A DNA stretch of 36,396 nt from Chitinispirillales bacterium (GTDB taxonomy: Bacteria > Fibrobacterota > Chitinivibrionia > Chitinivibrionales > Chitinispirillaceae): assembly GCA_031281225.1 (NCBI GenBank), contig JAITFQ010000052.1:1-36396 (forward strand). Reading direction: 5' to 3'. The translations under genes were made by a program, and so were the position numbers. Shown piece by piece: positions 18,289-28,094 of the stretch. The first letter of the stretch is position 1; each line of letters begins with the position of its first letter. The notes beneath the pieces are model-generated. The model worked only from the letters and a program-made list of their open reading frames with translations. It had not been told where the DNA came from and did no database searches.

Positions 18289-18966
18289 TCACACCCCATC
18301 CCCCGCCATCTCCTCCAAGTGCCGCTCAATCCTCTCTTCAATATGCCGCTTGACCTCCGGGTTTTCGCTTGTTTCGTAGAGAAACAGGAGGATGTCGAGC
18401 GCCTCGGTGTCCCTGCCGGCGTTGTTGTAGAAGGTCGCGGCTAAGGAGGCCAGCCTTCCTTGATGATTGCCCGGCGCCTGCGCGGCTATCGCGAAATTTT
18501 CGGCGGCGCGGTCGGGGTCCTGATAGTACCTGTGGTAGACCATCGCCAGATAAAACGGGACGTTCCACTTGGACTTGCCGAATACGTTCATCCCGCGCTC
18601 GAGGATCACCTTGGCCGCGCCGGGGTTGTTGCTCATCCCGGGGATCATAAGCCCCGCGAACTCGTAAGCCTCGTTGAAATGCGGGTGGAGGCGCGTTATC
18701 ATGTCGATCATCTCCACGAGCCAGTCAAACTGCCTGTCGCCCATGAATTGCCCGCCGCTGTAAATTACGGTTCTTATCCACAGGTAGTGGGCATACGTTG
18801 TGTTGAAGCCGAGCATGAACGGTTTTACGCGTTCGCTGCCGGGGAGGTAGGCCATGCTTTCAAGCGGCGGGGCGGAGCCGCGGATGGCGGTCAGACGGTT
18901 TTTGGTTAGGGTGATGCAGGCGAGGAGCGCGATGGTGATTATTATTAGCGTTACCGGTTTTTTCAT
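18289..18966 (-). CDS. Membrane-anchored TPR-like protein of unknown function
   Basis: N-terminal TM segment KPVTLIIITIALLACITL; helical repeats; immediately adjacent to the ABC permease gene. Confidence 0.65.
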   Translation of the reverse strand: MKKPVTLIIITIALLACITLTKNRLTAIRGSAPPLESMAYLPGSERVKPFMLGFNTTYAHYLWIRTVIYSGGQFMGDRQFDWLVEMIDMITRLHPHFNEAYEFAGLMIPGMSNNPGAAKVILERGMNVFGKSKWNVPFYLAMVYHRYYQDPDRAAENFAIAAQAPGNHQGRLASLAATFYNNAGRDTEALDILLFLYETSENPEVKRHIEERIERHLEEMAGDGV

Positions 18967-19733
18967 TACAAATCCTTTCTAGAGAAAAGAATTGATGAAA
19001 ACAGGAGCAGCAGGGCCGCGTAAAGGACTCCGTATATGGCGGCGAAAGTTATGTGGCCGGGGGCTATCGGCAATTCGAACACTACCTGGGTGCGGATGTT
19101 GAAGAACTCTAAGTTGGGGAGCGCGTAGTGCAGGATGATTAGTATCGTTTTCAGGATCGGGTTGTTCTGGATGTCGGCGTTTAGGGTTATCAGGTCGTTT
19201 AGATGGCCGGAGACGTAGAAAGCCAAGGTGAAGATGGCGGCTAAGGTGGGGGTGGTGAAGCATGACCACATTATGGCTGCGGCGATTATTATCGACATCT
19301 CGATCATCAGCAAAAATATGGAGTAGAAAATTTCCGGCTGGGGCGCGTGGCCGGTCATCAAAGTTATGGCGGTGATGAATATCAGCGCTATCAGGAGAAA
19401 ATTCAGGGCGAGTGTGGCGAACAGGCCCGAAAATTTGCCTATGATGAACTGAATCCTGTCGACGGGCTTGCAAAGCACGCCGTAAACGGTCTTGTCGGCA
19501 ATCTCGGAGCCAAGCACGCCTACGCCGATAAAGACGGCAAGCAGCAGGCCGGTGAGAGACATGGTGGCGAGGCCGAAGTCGGACATCACCTGCACGCGCG
19601 ACATGACGGAAAGATCGCCAAACGACATGGCGAGAAGAAGCACCACCGCGGCGACAAGGAGGATGTTGTACAACACCTTGTTCCGTATCGTTTCTTTGAA
19701 CGTATTAAGCGCGACAAGCCAAATCACCCTCAT
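18966..19733 (-). CDS. ABC transporter permease (ABC-2 type)
   Basis: VIWLVALNTFKETIRNKVLYNILLVAAVVLLLAM and several hydrophobic segments; overlaps the downstream and upstream ABC operon genes. Confidence 0.85.
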   Translation of the reverse strand: MRVIWLVALNTFKETIRNKVLYNILLVAAVVLLLAMSFGDLSVMSRVQVMSDFGLATMSLTGLLLAVFIGVGVLGSEIADKTVYGVLCKPVDRIQFIIGKFSGLFATLALNFLLIALIFITAITLMTGHAPQPEIFYSIFLLMIEMSIIIAAAIMWSCFTTPTLAAIFTLAFYVSGHLNDLITLNADIQNNPILKTILIILHYALPNLEFFNIRTQVVFELPIAPGHITFAAIYGVLYAALLLLFSSILFSRKDL

Positions 19734-20686
19734 GACACACCTCCGTCCCCGGCTGTATTGGCCAACCCGTCATTAGCCCCGTATAATAACGATTCTAATG
19801 GCATGGTGCGCTTTTGTATCGACAAACAAAAAATCCCCTGCTCATAAAGCTTGCGCTGATACGCCGCCGGGTTTTTGGGCGCGGGGATTAATATAAGCGT
19901 TTCATCGCCCGGCGAACGGGAGACCTCCAAGCCGTCGGCGCGCAGGTCGGCGGTTAGATTATCCGGCAGCGACGAAACAACAAGCTCCGTGCCCAGCGCC
20001 CCCTTTTCCAAAAGGGAGGCCACGCTGCCGGTAAAGCGCAGCTTGCCGCCGTCGAGCACAACTACGTCCCTGCACACGGCCTCTATATCTTCAAGCACGT
20101 GGGTGCTGAAAAAGATAGTTTTGCCCTCGTCGCCGAGTTTTTTGAACAGGCTCCTGAACAGGCGGCGCGAGGGGGGGTCAAGCCCGCTCATCGGTTCGTC
20201 GAGAATAAGCAATTTCGGATCGCCCAAAAGCCCGGAAGCCATATTGAGGCGTTGCTGCTGCCCTTTTGACAGGCTGCGCACTTTTGCTTTCTCACGCCCG
20301 GTGAGTTCAACGGCTTCGAGCACCCTTTTACGCTCCGAGTCGACGGCCGCGCGTTTGATGCCGACTAAACGCGCCGAAAAATCTATGGTTTCGCCGACCG
20401 TGAGATGCTTGTAGAAATATGGCTGCTCGGAAACGTAGGAGACGCCGGCTCTCGAAGCGGTGGATTCCGCTGGCTTGCCCATCATGGTGACGCGGCCGGC
20501 GGTCGGCCTCACGAGGCCCATGATCATCTTGATAGTGGTGGTCTTCCCCGCGCCGTTTGGGCCCACGAAGCCGGTGATGTGGTTCTCGGTCAGCGAGAAA
20601 GCCACGTCCTGCACGGCTGTGACACGGGTGCCTTTGAAGCCGCGGCGGTAGATTTTGGTTATCTTGTCGACGTTCAGTATATCCAT
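19730..20686 (-). CDS. ABC transporter ATP-binding protein
   Basis: MDILNVDKITKIYRRG; Walker A GPNGAGKTTTIKM; signature LSKGQQQRL; Walker B LLILDEPMSGLDP. Start placed at ATG 20686. Confidence 0.93.
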   Translation of the reverse strand: MDILNVDKITKIYRRGFKGTRVTAVQDVAFSLTENHITGFVGPNGAGKTTTIKMIMGLVRPTAGRVTMMGKPAESTASRAGVSYVSEQPYFYKHLTVGETIDFSARLVGIKRAAVDSERKRVLEAVELTGREKAKVRSLSKGQQQRLNMASGLLGDPKLLILDEPMSGLDPPSRRLFRSLFKKLGDEGKTIFFSTHVLEDIEAVCRDVVVLDGGKLRFTGSVASLLEKGALGTELVVSSLPDNLTADLRADGLEVSRSPGDETLILIPAPKNPAAYQRKLYEQGIFCLSIQKRTMPLESLLYGANDGLANTAGDGGVS

Positions 20687-20789
20687 TTCATAGTAATATA
20701 CGTAATATCCGATAAGAAATTCAACAAAAAAAATAAAAACCGTTTTTTGGGTTTTGATTTTGACATTGACATTATATATATTTGTTTTT

Positions 20790-21593
20790 ATGGATATGGA
20801 CTCGTCATCATTTTTCCCCAAAAAGAGAATCGCCGCGCGGTTTGGCCGCGCCGTTGATTCCTACGAAACCGGCGCCAACGTACAAATGGCGATCGCGAAG
20901 CGGATATCGCTGCGCATGAAAGGCGAAATCCGCGAAAATCAGCTTTGGTGCGACCTCGGGAGCGGCAGCGGTATGTTGCTCGAATATTTGGGGCCGACGC
21001 CAAGCGAGACCCGTTTCGTATGCCTCGACCTCTCTTTCGCGCCGCTGCGCCGCGCCTTGCAGGCAAGACGCACCGTCCTCGCGGTAAACGGCGACATAGA
21101 CTTCCTGCCCATCCGCCCCGAAGCGTTCGATGGCGGGGTCATATCGTCTGTGCTGCAATGGGTCGAATCGCCGGAAGCCGCCCTGCGCGGCATAGCGCAA
21201 ATGTTAAAACCGGCGACGCAGCTCCATTTCTCGGTATTCGTCGACGGTTCGTTCACGGAACTGATAGAAATAAGGGCGCGCATGGGCCTGTCCGCCGGAG
21301 TTTGGCTGCCAAGCGTGAGCGAGCTCCTCACGACATTCGACAAGGCGGGCCTTGATGTATCGACGGAAGATATCGAATACTATGACGAAAAGCAAAATTT
21401 CAAGGACGCCCTCTCCGCCCTCGGAAGCCTGAGCGACATAGGCGTCACCGCGACGGGGGGCCGGCTGCTCAACAGAACCGAACTCGACAAACTGTGCAGG
21501 GATTACACGCTGACATTTATGAAAAACGGAAAAATCCCGCTGACGTACCGGGCGGTAATCGGCACAGCGCGTAAAAACACCATGGAATCATAA
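20790..21593 (+). CDS. bioC: Malonyl-ACP O-methyltransferase BioC-like
   Basis: RFGRAVDSYETGANVQMAIAKRI; LWCDLGSGSGMLLEYL; GGVISSVLQWVESPEAAL; bioD/bioA lie in the same window. Confidence 0.8.
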   Translation: MDMDSSSFFPKKRIAARFGRAVDSYETGANVQMAIAKRISLRMKGEIRENQLWCDLGSGSGMLLEYLGPTPSETRFVCLDLSFAPLRRALQARRTVLAVNGDIDFLPIRPEAFDGGVISSVLQWVESPEAALRGIAQMLKPATQLHFSVFVDGSFTELIEIRARMGLSAGVWLPSVSELLTTFDKAGLDVSTEDIEYYDEKQNFKDALSALGSLSDIGVTATGGRLLNRTELDKLCRDYTLTFMKNGKIPLTYRAVIGTARKNTMES

Positions 21594-21633
21594 ATCCGCA
21601 TTGAAGCGCCAACCGGTTGGGCCGGAGGATTTT

Positions 21634-21690
21634 ATGACAAAGCATGGCATAGCCGAGGAAAATTTTAGAGAGAATCAGGATCGTTTATAA
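21634..21690 (+). CDS. Putative 18-codon leader ORF overlapping pyrR
   Basis: SD gccggaggatttt then ATG: MTKHGIAEENFRENQDRL*; the stop overlaps the pyrR start as TAATG. Confidence 0.4.
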   Translation: MTKHGIAEENFRENQDRL

Positions 21691-22244
21691 TGAAAAAACT
21701 TGAACAGATAATGGATGCCCACGCTCTCGATCTCGCGCTGACGCGCATCACGCATGAGATTTTGGAGCGGCACAGCGATCTGCCCGCTCTGTGCGTGGTG
21801 GGGATGCAGAGCAGGGGCGTGTTTTTGGCGCGGAGGATCGCCGCGAAAATCAGCGCGATGGAGAAGGTCACGCTGAAAACCGGGACGCTCGACGCCACGC
21901 TCTACCGAGACGACTACCGCTACCGTATGCCTTTCAGGCAGCCGCAGGTGCGCGTTACCGATATCCCTTTTGATATCAACGAGAAAACGGTGATCCTTGT
22001 GGACGACGTGCTGTTCACCGGCCGCACGACGCGGGCGGCGCTCGACGCGCTCATGGACCACGGGCGCCCGCGCATGATACAGCTCGCGGTGCTAATCGAC
22101 AGAGGCCACCGCGAACTCCCGATAAGGGCGGATTACTTAGGAAAAGAGATCACCACATTAGCCAAACAGGAGGTCGCGCTCAAGGTGAGCGAGATTGACA
22201 GGGAAGACTCCCTGTGGCTGATGGAGATAGAGGAAAGCGACTAA
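21690..22244 (+). CDS. pyrR: Bifunctional pyr operon regulator/uracil phosphoribosyltransferase
   Basis: LCVVGMQSRGVFLARRIA; VILVDDVLFTGRTTRAALDALMDHGRPRMIQLAVLIDRGHRELPIRADYLGKEI. Confidence 0.95.
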   Translation: MKKLEQIMDAHALDLALTRITHEILERHSDLPALCVVGMQSRGVFLARRIAAKISAMEKVTLKTGTLDATLYRDDYRYRMPFRQPQVRVTDIPFDINEKTVILVDDVLFTGRTTRAALDALMDHGRPRMIQLAVLIDRGHRELPIRADYLGKEITTLAKQEVALKVSEIDREDSLWLMEIEESD

Positions 22245-22247
22245 TCC

Positions 22248-23174
22248 ATGAAACTTCAAGCGCGGCACCTGCTGGGTTTGGAGGGTATGTCCGGCGGCGA
22301 TATAAACCTTATCCTCGACACCGCCGATTCGTTCTACGGGGTTTTGCAGCGCGACGTAAAAGTCGTGCCGACGCTGCGAGGAAAGACCATCGTCAACCTG
22401 TTTTACGAAAACAGCACGCGCACGCGCATATCTTTCGAACTCGCCGAAAAACGCCTCTCGGCAAGCCCGCTGAATTTTTCCGCGTCGACAAGCTCAATCC
22501 ACAAGGGGGAGGGGCTAAGGGATACGATACGCAATATTGAGGCGATGAAAATAGACATGGTGGTGGTGCGCCACAGTTGCGCCGGCGCGCCGTATTTCCT
22601 TACGCAATGCACAGACGCCGTAATCATAAACGCCGGCGACGGGCTGCACGAACACCCTACTCAGGCATTGCTCGACATGATGACAATCCGCCAGAAATTA
22701 GGCCGCCTTGAAGGATTAAAAGTCGCCATAATCGGCGACATATTTCACAGCCGCGTGGCACGCTCAAACGCGTGGGGGATGAAGACGATGGGGATGGACG
22801 TAATACTTTGCGGCCCGCCCACATTTCTGCCCCAGCACCACGATTGCCTCGGCGTCCCCGTCACCGACAATATAGACGAAGCGCTCGAAGGGGCGGATGT
22901 GGTGATGCTGTTGCGCGTCCAGCTCGAACGGCAGTCAAGCGCGGTTTTTCCGTCTGTACACGAATACCGCGACAGGTACGGGTTTGACATCGACCGCCTC
23001 TCAAAGCTGAAGAAAGACGTAATCATCATGCACCCCGGGCCGATAAACAGGGGGGTTGAGCTTGCGTCAAACGTTGCGGATTCGGAACACTCGGTGATTT
23101 TGGATCAGGTGACGAACGGGGTGGCGGTAAGGATGGCGGTTCTCTATCTATTGGGAGGCGGGGAAAATGGTTAA
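22248..23174 (+). CDS. pyrB: Aspartate carbamoyltransferase catalytic subunit
   Basis: NLFYENSTRTRISFELAEKRL; VVVRHSCAGAPYFL; HEHPTQALLDMMTI; IIMHPGPINRGVEL. Confidence 0.96.
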   Translation: MKLQARHLLGLEGMSGGDINLILDTADSFYGVLQRDVKVVPTLRGKTIVNLFYENSTRTRISFELAEKRLSASPLNFSASTSSIHKGEGLRDTIRNIEAMKIDMVVVRHSCAGAPYFLTQCTDAVIINAGDGLHEHPTQALLDMMTIRQKLGRLEGLKVAIIGDIFHSRVARSNAWGMKTMGMDVILCGPPTFLPQHHDCLGVPVTDNIDEALEGADVVMLLRVQLERQSSAVFPSVHEYRDRYGFDIDRLSKLKKDVIIMHPGPINRGVELASNVADSEHSVILDQVTNGVAVRMAVLYLLGGGENG

Positions 23175-24507
23175 AAGAAATTTCGGCACGGTGACGTATC
23201 CGCTCTCCGGCGGCTCGCAGTCAAAACCGTTGGTCATTACAAACGCCCGCGTTATAGACCCCGCGCAGGGGATTGACGGGAAATATAATATCGTGCTCGA
23301 CGGCGGCATCGTCAAGTCAATAACGGAAGAAACCCCGCCGGGCTGCAACGGCGGCGCCGACATAATCGACGCCTCCGGCCTTTGGGCGGTTCCCGGCCTT
23401 GTCGACATGCACGTCCACCTGCGCGAGCCGGGGCGCGAGGACAAGGAAACTATCGCCACCGGCACCTGCGCCGCCGCGGCCGGCGGGTTCACGGCGGTCG
23501 CCTGTATGCCAAACACGAACCCCGTCCTCGACGAGGAAGCAAAAATCCGCTATGTCATTCAGCGCGGCGAAGACTGCCCGTGCCGCATATACCCCGTCGG
23601 CGCGATAACAAAAGCGCTCGAAGGCGAGGAACTCGCCCCCGTCGGCGAGATGGTGAAAGCCGGCGCCGCCGCGGTATCGGACGACGGGAAAACCGTCGCC
23701 AAATCAAACGTAATGCGCAACGCGCTAAACTACTCAAAATCGTTTGACATCCCGGTAATCTGCCACTGCGAGGACGCCGCCCTGTGCGCCAAGGGGCACA
23801 TGAACGAGGGCCTCGTGTCTACAAAACTCGGCGTGAGGGGGATTCCGGTAATATCTGAGGACATAATCGTATCGCGCGACATACTGCTTGCCGAATACAC
23901 CGGCGCGCGTATCCACATCGCCCACGTGTCGACGGCCGGTTCCGTGCGGCTCATCCGCGAAGCGAAGTCGCGCGGGGTTAAGGTGACGGCGGAGACGTGC
24001 CCGCACTATTTTACGCTGACGGACGAAGACGTTGGGATGTACGACACAAATAAAAAGATGAACCCCCCGCTGCGCACCGCCGTTGACAGAGATGCGGTAA
24101 TCGCCGGATTGGCGGACGGGACGATCGATGTGATAGCGAGCGATCACGCCCCGCACGTTTCCGAGGAGAAGGATGTGGAGTTCGACACCGCCGCGTTTGG
24201 CGTGGTGGGGCTTGAGACGTCGCTTGGGGTGGTGCTGACCGTTTTGGTTAGCAGGGGCCTGCTGACGCCGTCGCAGATGGTAGAGCGTATGAGCGCCGCG
24301 CCGAACAGGATTTTGGGGTTGCCGGGCGGTTCGCTAAAAACCGGTTCGCCCGCCGATGTAACGATAATCGACCCATCGGTAAAATGGACGGTAGACCCCG
24401 CCGCGTTCTTCTCAAAATCGCGAAACTCGCCGTTTATAGGGATGGGGCTTGAAGGGGCGGCTGCTGTTACGATTTTGGGCGGCAGGGTTGTTTACCGGCG
24501 GGGGTGA
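23167..24507 (+). CDS. pyrC: Dihydroorotase
   Basis: VDMHVHLREPGREDKETI; CMPNTNPVLD; HCEDAALCAKGHMNEG; HIAHVSTAGSVRLI; VIASDHAPH. Confidence 0.96.
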   Translation: MVKRNFGTVTYPLSGGSQSKPLVITNARVIDPAQGIDGKYNIVLDGGIVKSITEETPPGCNGGADIIDASGLWAVPGLVDMHVHLREPGREDKETIATGTCAAAAGGFTAVACMPNTNPVLDEEAKIRYVIQRGEDCPCRIYPVGAITKALEGEELAPVGEMVKAGAAAVSDDGKTVAKSNVMRNALNYSKSFDIPVICHCEDAALCAKGHMNEGLVSTKLGVRGIPVISEDIIVSRDILLAEYTGARIHIAHVSTAGSVRLIREAKSRGVKVTAETCPHYFTLTDEDVGMYDTNKKMNPPLRTAVDRDAVIAGLADGTIDVIASDHAPHVSEEKDVEFDTAAFGVVGLETSLGVVLTVLVSRGLLTPSQMVERMSAAPNRILGLPGGSLKTGSPADVTIIDPSVKWTVDPAAFFSKSRNSPFIGMGLEGAAAVTILGGRVVYRRG

Positions 24508-24513
24508 GGCCCA

Positions 24514-25674
24514 TTATGGCAGCGCCCACCGCCCCAGCGGCTCAACCTTAGGGCTCATCCCCGACGCCCACGGCACCGTCTTCCCACATATAAACGCGTC
24601 TACCGTTAATCCCAGTGTCAACGGTATTTTCATATCGGCGGGTATGTTCAGCTCTTCCACGCTGCGCACGGGGATCGTGTCGAAAGACGCTTTCAGAAAA
24701 TCTAAGAGCGCTAAGTTGTTCGCTCCGCCGCCGGATACCCACAGGGCTTCCGGTTCAGCGGATTCCCTGTATTCCCTTCTGTAAAAGTCATACATGCTTT
24801 TTGCCGTAAGCGCGGTTACCGTTGCCAGTTTGTTGATGTTGTTCAACGGTTTCAGGCACGGGTGGTTGAGCATGTGGGTGAATATCTCCGGCGATGCTTG
24901 TTTGGGGGCGGCTTTGGCTAGCCACGGATCGGCAGCCAAAACTTCCAGGCACTCCGCATTGGGGGCACCGCCGGATGTTAGCTTACCGTCGCGGTCGAAA
25001 CCATCGGGACAGTTGGCCTCCTGCGCACATTTGTCGATGAGGACGGTGCCGGGGCCGATGTCGGATTCAAAAAGCATGGCCTGCGCTTTTTTGTCGATGA
25101 TTGTCATGCGCGATACGAGGCCAATGTTGACAAAAAGGCCAACGCCGTTTGTTTTTTCTGCGACCATCAAATTTCCGGGAAATGTGGGCAGCACGCCAGG
25201 GCCGCCGGCGAGGATATTGTGGCGCACAAACCCTGACAACGTCGGGATACCAAGCGAGTTTGCGAGGTGGAGCTCGTCGCCAATTGTAAGATTCCAACTG
25301 CTCTGCTGGAGGTTTTCTCCGGTCGCGCCTTTCCAAAGCGTCGGCTTGTTGAGCACCGCGTAGTGTGGGTCGCCTATCGCTTTGGGCGTGTTTGCCAGCA
25401 CACTTCTTACGCTGTCTACGAATAGCATCGTAACCTTGTAGTCGAGCCAGCCTACATCCGAGAGCGCGACGGGGTCTTGTGTTTCGCTCAACCGCACGAT
25501 GAGTTCCGTGACTTTTTGAGGATAGGGGAGAAACGCCTTGGAGTAAATCTCCCAGCCGTCATTTGAAAAACCCAAATAGAGTGTCTGTATACCGCTTCGC
25601 AGCCCGCCCGCGGAGACGATGACGGCACGGCGTTTTTTCAACTGTTTGAGTTTGGAATGCAGTGAGTTGGTCAT
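24514..25674 (-). CDS. Divergent AnmK-like (anhydro-N-acetylmuramic acid kinase family) protein
   Basis: GIPTLSGFVRHNILAGGPGVLP, NIGLVSRMTII, ESDIGPGTVLIDKC and VSGGGANN match AnmK-family motifs, but the canonical N-terminal MSGTSxDG motif reads GLRSGIQTLYLG. Confidence 0.7.
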   Translation of the reverse strand: MTNSLHSKLKQLKKRRAVIVSAGGLRSGIQTLYLGFSNDGWEIYSKAFLPYPQKVTELIVRLSETQDPVALSDVGWLDYKVTMLFVDSVRSVLANTPKAIGDPHYAVLNKPTLWKGATGENLQQSSWNLTIGDELHLANSLGIPTLSGFVRHNILAGGPGVLPTFPGNLMVAEKTNGVGLFVNIGLVSRMTIIDKKAQAMLFESDIGPGTVLIDKCAQEANCPDGFDRDGKLTSGGAPNAECLEVLAADPWLAKAAPKQASPEIFTHMLNHPCLKPLNNINKLATVTALTAKSMYDFYRREYRESAEPEALWVSGGGANNLALLDFLKASFDTIPVRSVEELNIPADMKIPLTLGLTVDAFICGKTVPWASGMSPKVEPLGRWALP

Positions 25675-26009
25675 ATAAGCAAAGCCTCCTTGGACGATGT
25701 TGTTCCAGCACTAATATTAATATAGTTCTTAAAAGCAAAAAAATCAAATTAAATGTTGCACTTGCAGCGCCCGCCAGTTGCACGACAGCGGTAATAAAGA
25801 AAAAATGTGTTTTTTCGCAAGTATCAAAAAAATACTTGCTGTTACCTTGGCATTATAGTATCTTTATTGGTTGTGTCTGAACGGTGTAGCGAAAACGCTC
25901 ATCGGTAAGTTGGTGGCTGTAGCGCGGCTGATATAAGTTATCGCGGTAATTTAAGAATCAATAACCCTACGCACGCGGTTTATCGCGCCCGTATTTTGGA
26001 CAAGCAACA

Positions 26010-26711
26010 ATGGCAACAAAAGGCGTTTTTATAACCGGCAGCGGGACTGCCGTCGGAAAAACCTACGTATCCGCGCTGTTGCTGAAAGGTTTTTCGGAAC
26101 TTGGCCACAAGACGACCTACATGAAACCCGTAGAAACCGGCTGTGAAGACGCGCCGCTGTCGGATAAAACGCCTGTGGGCGTCGATACCCTCTACGCGCT
26201 AAAATTTGCATCCTGCAAAACCGACTTCAACCTGCACTCGCCTTACCGGTTCTCCCCTGCCTGTTCCCCGCATCTAGCCGCGCGGATAGACGGCAGCGAA
26301 ATTAAAGTAGAGAACATCGTGTTGACATACGGAAATCTCAACAAAAACACCGCCGCAAATATCGTACTTGTGGAAGGGGCGGGCGGCCTGCTTGTCCCTG
26401 TCAACGATAAGGAATATATCACCGACGTTATAAAAGCGCTCGGGATTCCGGTAATACTTGTCGTCACCCCCGGCCTCGGAACGCTCAACCATACGTTTTT
26501 GTCACTCCGTGTACTTGAGCAGTATAAAATTCCCGTCGCCGGCATAGTTATAAACAACGCGCAAAATATTAAACGCAATTTTATTTACGAAGATAACGTG
26601 AACACAATCCGCCTGCGCACAAGCCCAATCCCGTGCCTCAACACGGATTACAATGCGCAGGCAGACAATAAACTGACGGAGTTTTGCGATGAAGTCATTG
26701 CCCGCCTTTGA
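26010..26711 (+). CDS. bioD: Dethiobiotin synthetase
   Basis: GVFITGSGTAVGKTYVSALLLKG; MKPVETG; LVEGAGGLLVP. Confidence 0.95.
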   Translation: MATKGVFITGSGTAVGKTYVSALLLKGFSELGHKTTYMKPVETGCEDAPLSDKTPVGVDTLYALKFASCKTDFNLHSPYRFSPACSPHLAARIDGSEIKVENIVLTYGNLNKNTAANIVLVEGAGGLLVPVNDKEYITDVIKALGIPVILVVTPGLGTLNHTFLSLRVLEQYKIPVAGIVINNAQNIKRNFIYEDNVNTIRLRTSPIPCLNTDYNAQADNKLTEFCDEVIARL

Positions 26712-28029
26712 CCGCTTGTGGATGCCTTTCACATCCCATCAGGATTACGAAGATTGCCCGCCCGTTGTGATAAACAGGGGCGAGGGTATCTACCTGTACG
26801 ACACAGACGGCAAACGCTATATCGACGCCGTCGGCTCGTGGTGGGTGAGTTCGTTTGGCCATTGCAATCCGGAGATCAGCGCAGCCGTCAAAGCCCAGCT
26901 CGACAAATTAGAACACGTGATGATGGCGGGATTTATATCCGACGCCACGATGGAACTGACAGCGGCGCTAAGTGAAATTCTCCCAAAGCAGCTAACGAAA
27001 ACTTTTTATTCCGACAACGGTTCGACGGCCGTCGAGGTCGCCATGAAAATCGCGATACAGTACCACGCGCTGCGCGGCAGTGAAAGGCGAGCGTTCGTAT
27101 CGCTTGGCGGCGGTTACCACGGTGACACGCTTGGGGCGATGTCGGTTGGGGCGATACCGCTTTACCATGACCTTTTTCACAAGCGATTCAAAGAACAATA
27201 TTTCACAGCTTCCCCCTACTGCTTCCGTTGCCCCGCTGGGAAATGCTCCAAAGATTGCGACGCCGACTGCATGAATTCCCTGGCCCATATTTTGGAACAG
27301 CGCGGGAACAACATCGCCGCCTGCGTTTTCGAACCGATGGTTCAGGGCGCCGCCGGTATGCGTATCTATCCTACAAAAGTGTTGCGCCAGATTTTTGACC
27401 TATGCCGCCAGTATGGAGTAATCACCATCGCCGACGAGGTCGCCACCGGCCTCGGCAGAACGGGAAAAATGTTCGCTTGCGACCACGTCGGGATTACGCC
27501 CGATATAATGTGCGTGGCCAAAGGTTTGACGGGAGGATATTTGCCGATAGCTGTCACGGCGGTAAGCGAAGAGATTTACAGCGAGTTCAAAGGCGATCAC
27601 CTTGCGTCAAACCGAATTCTGAACCACGGCCACACATTCACCGGCAACCCCCTCGCCTCTTCAGCCGCCGTTGCCGCGATAAAACTAACCCGCGAAAACG
27701 CGTTAACCGAATCGGCGCGGGCATCCATGGCACACTTCTCCGAAATGCTAAAACACCTCGATGACCGCGCGCACATATCAGGCATAAGAAGCTTAGGCTT
27801 TGTCGGCGCATTTGAACTCGTAAAGGACAAAAACACCAAACAAAAATTCCCTCCGGAAGCGCGCGTTGCGTTCAAACTGTCGCAAAAAGCCTTGGAAAAA
27901 GGCCTGATTCTGCGCCCCCTCGGCGATACCGTTTACTTCATGCCGCCGTTCAATGTTACCGCAAAGGAGTTAGACGAGATTTTCACACTAACAAAGGAAG
28001 CGCTTAATGAGGCATTGGCCTCAGTATGA
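26689..28029 (+). CDS. bioA: Adenosylmethionine-8-amino-7-oxononanoate aminotransferase
   Basis: LWMPFTSHQDYEDCPPVVI; DAVGSWWVSSFGHCNPEI; YSDNGSTAVEVAMKIA; GGGYHGDTLGAMSVG; ITIADEVATGLGRTGKMFAC. Overlaps bioD. Confidence 0.96.
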   Translation: MKSLPAFDRLWMPFTSHQDYEDCPPVVINRGEGIYLYDTDGKRYIDAVGSWWVSSFGHCNPEISAAVKAQLDKLEHVMMAGFISDATMELTAALSEILPKQLTKTFYSDNGSTAVEVAMKIAIQYHALRGSERRAFVSLGGGYHGDTLGAMSVGAIPLYHDLFHKRFKEQYFTASPYCFRCPAGKCSKDCDADCMNSLAHILEQRGNNIAACVFEPMVQGAAGMRIYPTKVLRQIFDLCRQYGVITIADEVATGLGRTGKMFACDHVGITPDIMCVAKGLTGGYLPIAVTAVSEEIYSEFKGDHLASNRILNHGHTFTGNPLASSAAVAAIKLTRENALTESARASMAHFSEMLKHLDDRAHISGIRSLGFVGAFELVKDKNTKQKFPPEARVAFKLSQKALEKGLILRPLGDTVYFMPPFNVTAKELDEIFTLTKEALNEALASV

Positions 28030-28094
28030 AAAGTTTTGACAATATCAATTGCAGGTTAAATCATTTTTGAAAGCATTAATGTCTATGCCGATAT

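Noticed and set aside
20405-20857. 150-aa plus-strand ORF
   Set aside because: Antisense to the ABC ATPase Walker A region; overlaps the bioC promoter.
24794-25363. 189-aa plus-strand ORF
   Set aside because: Antisense to the AnmK-like gene, which has family motifs.
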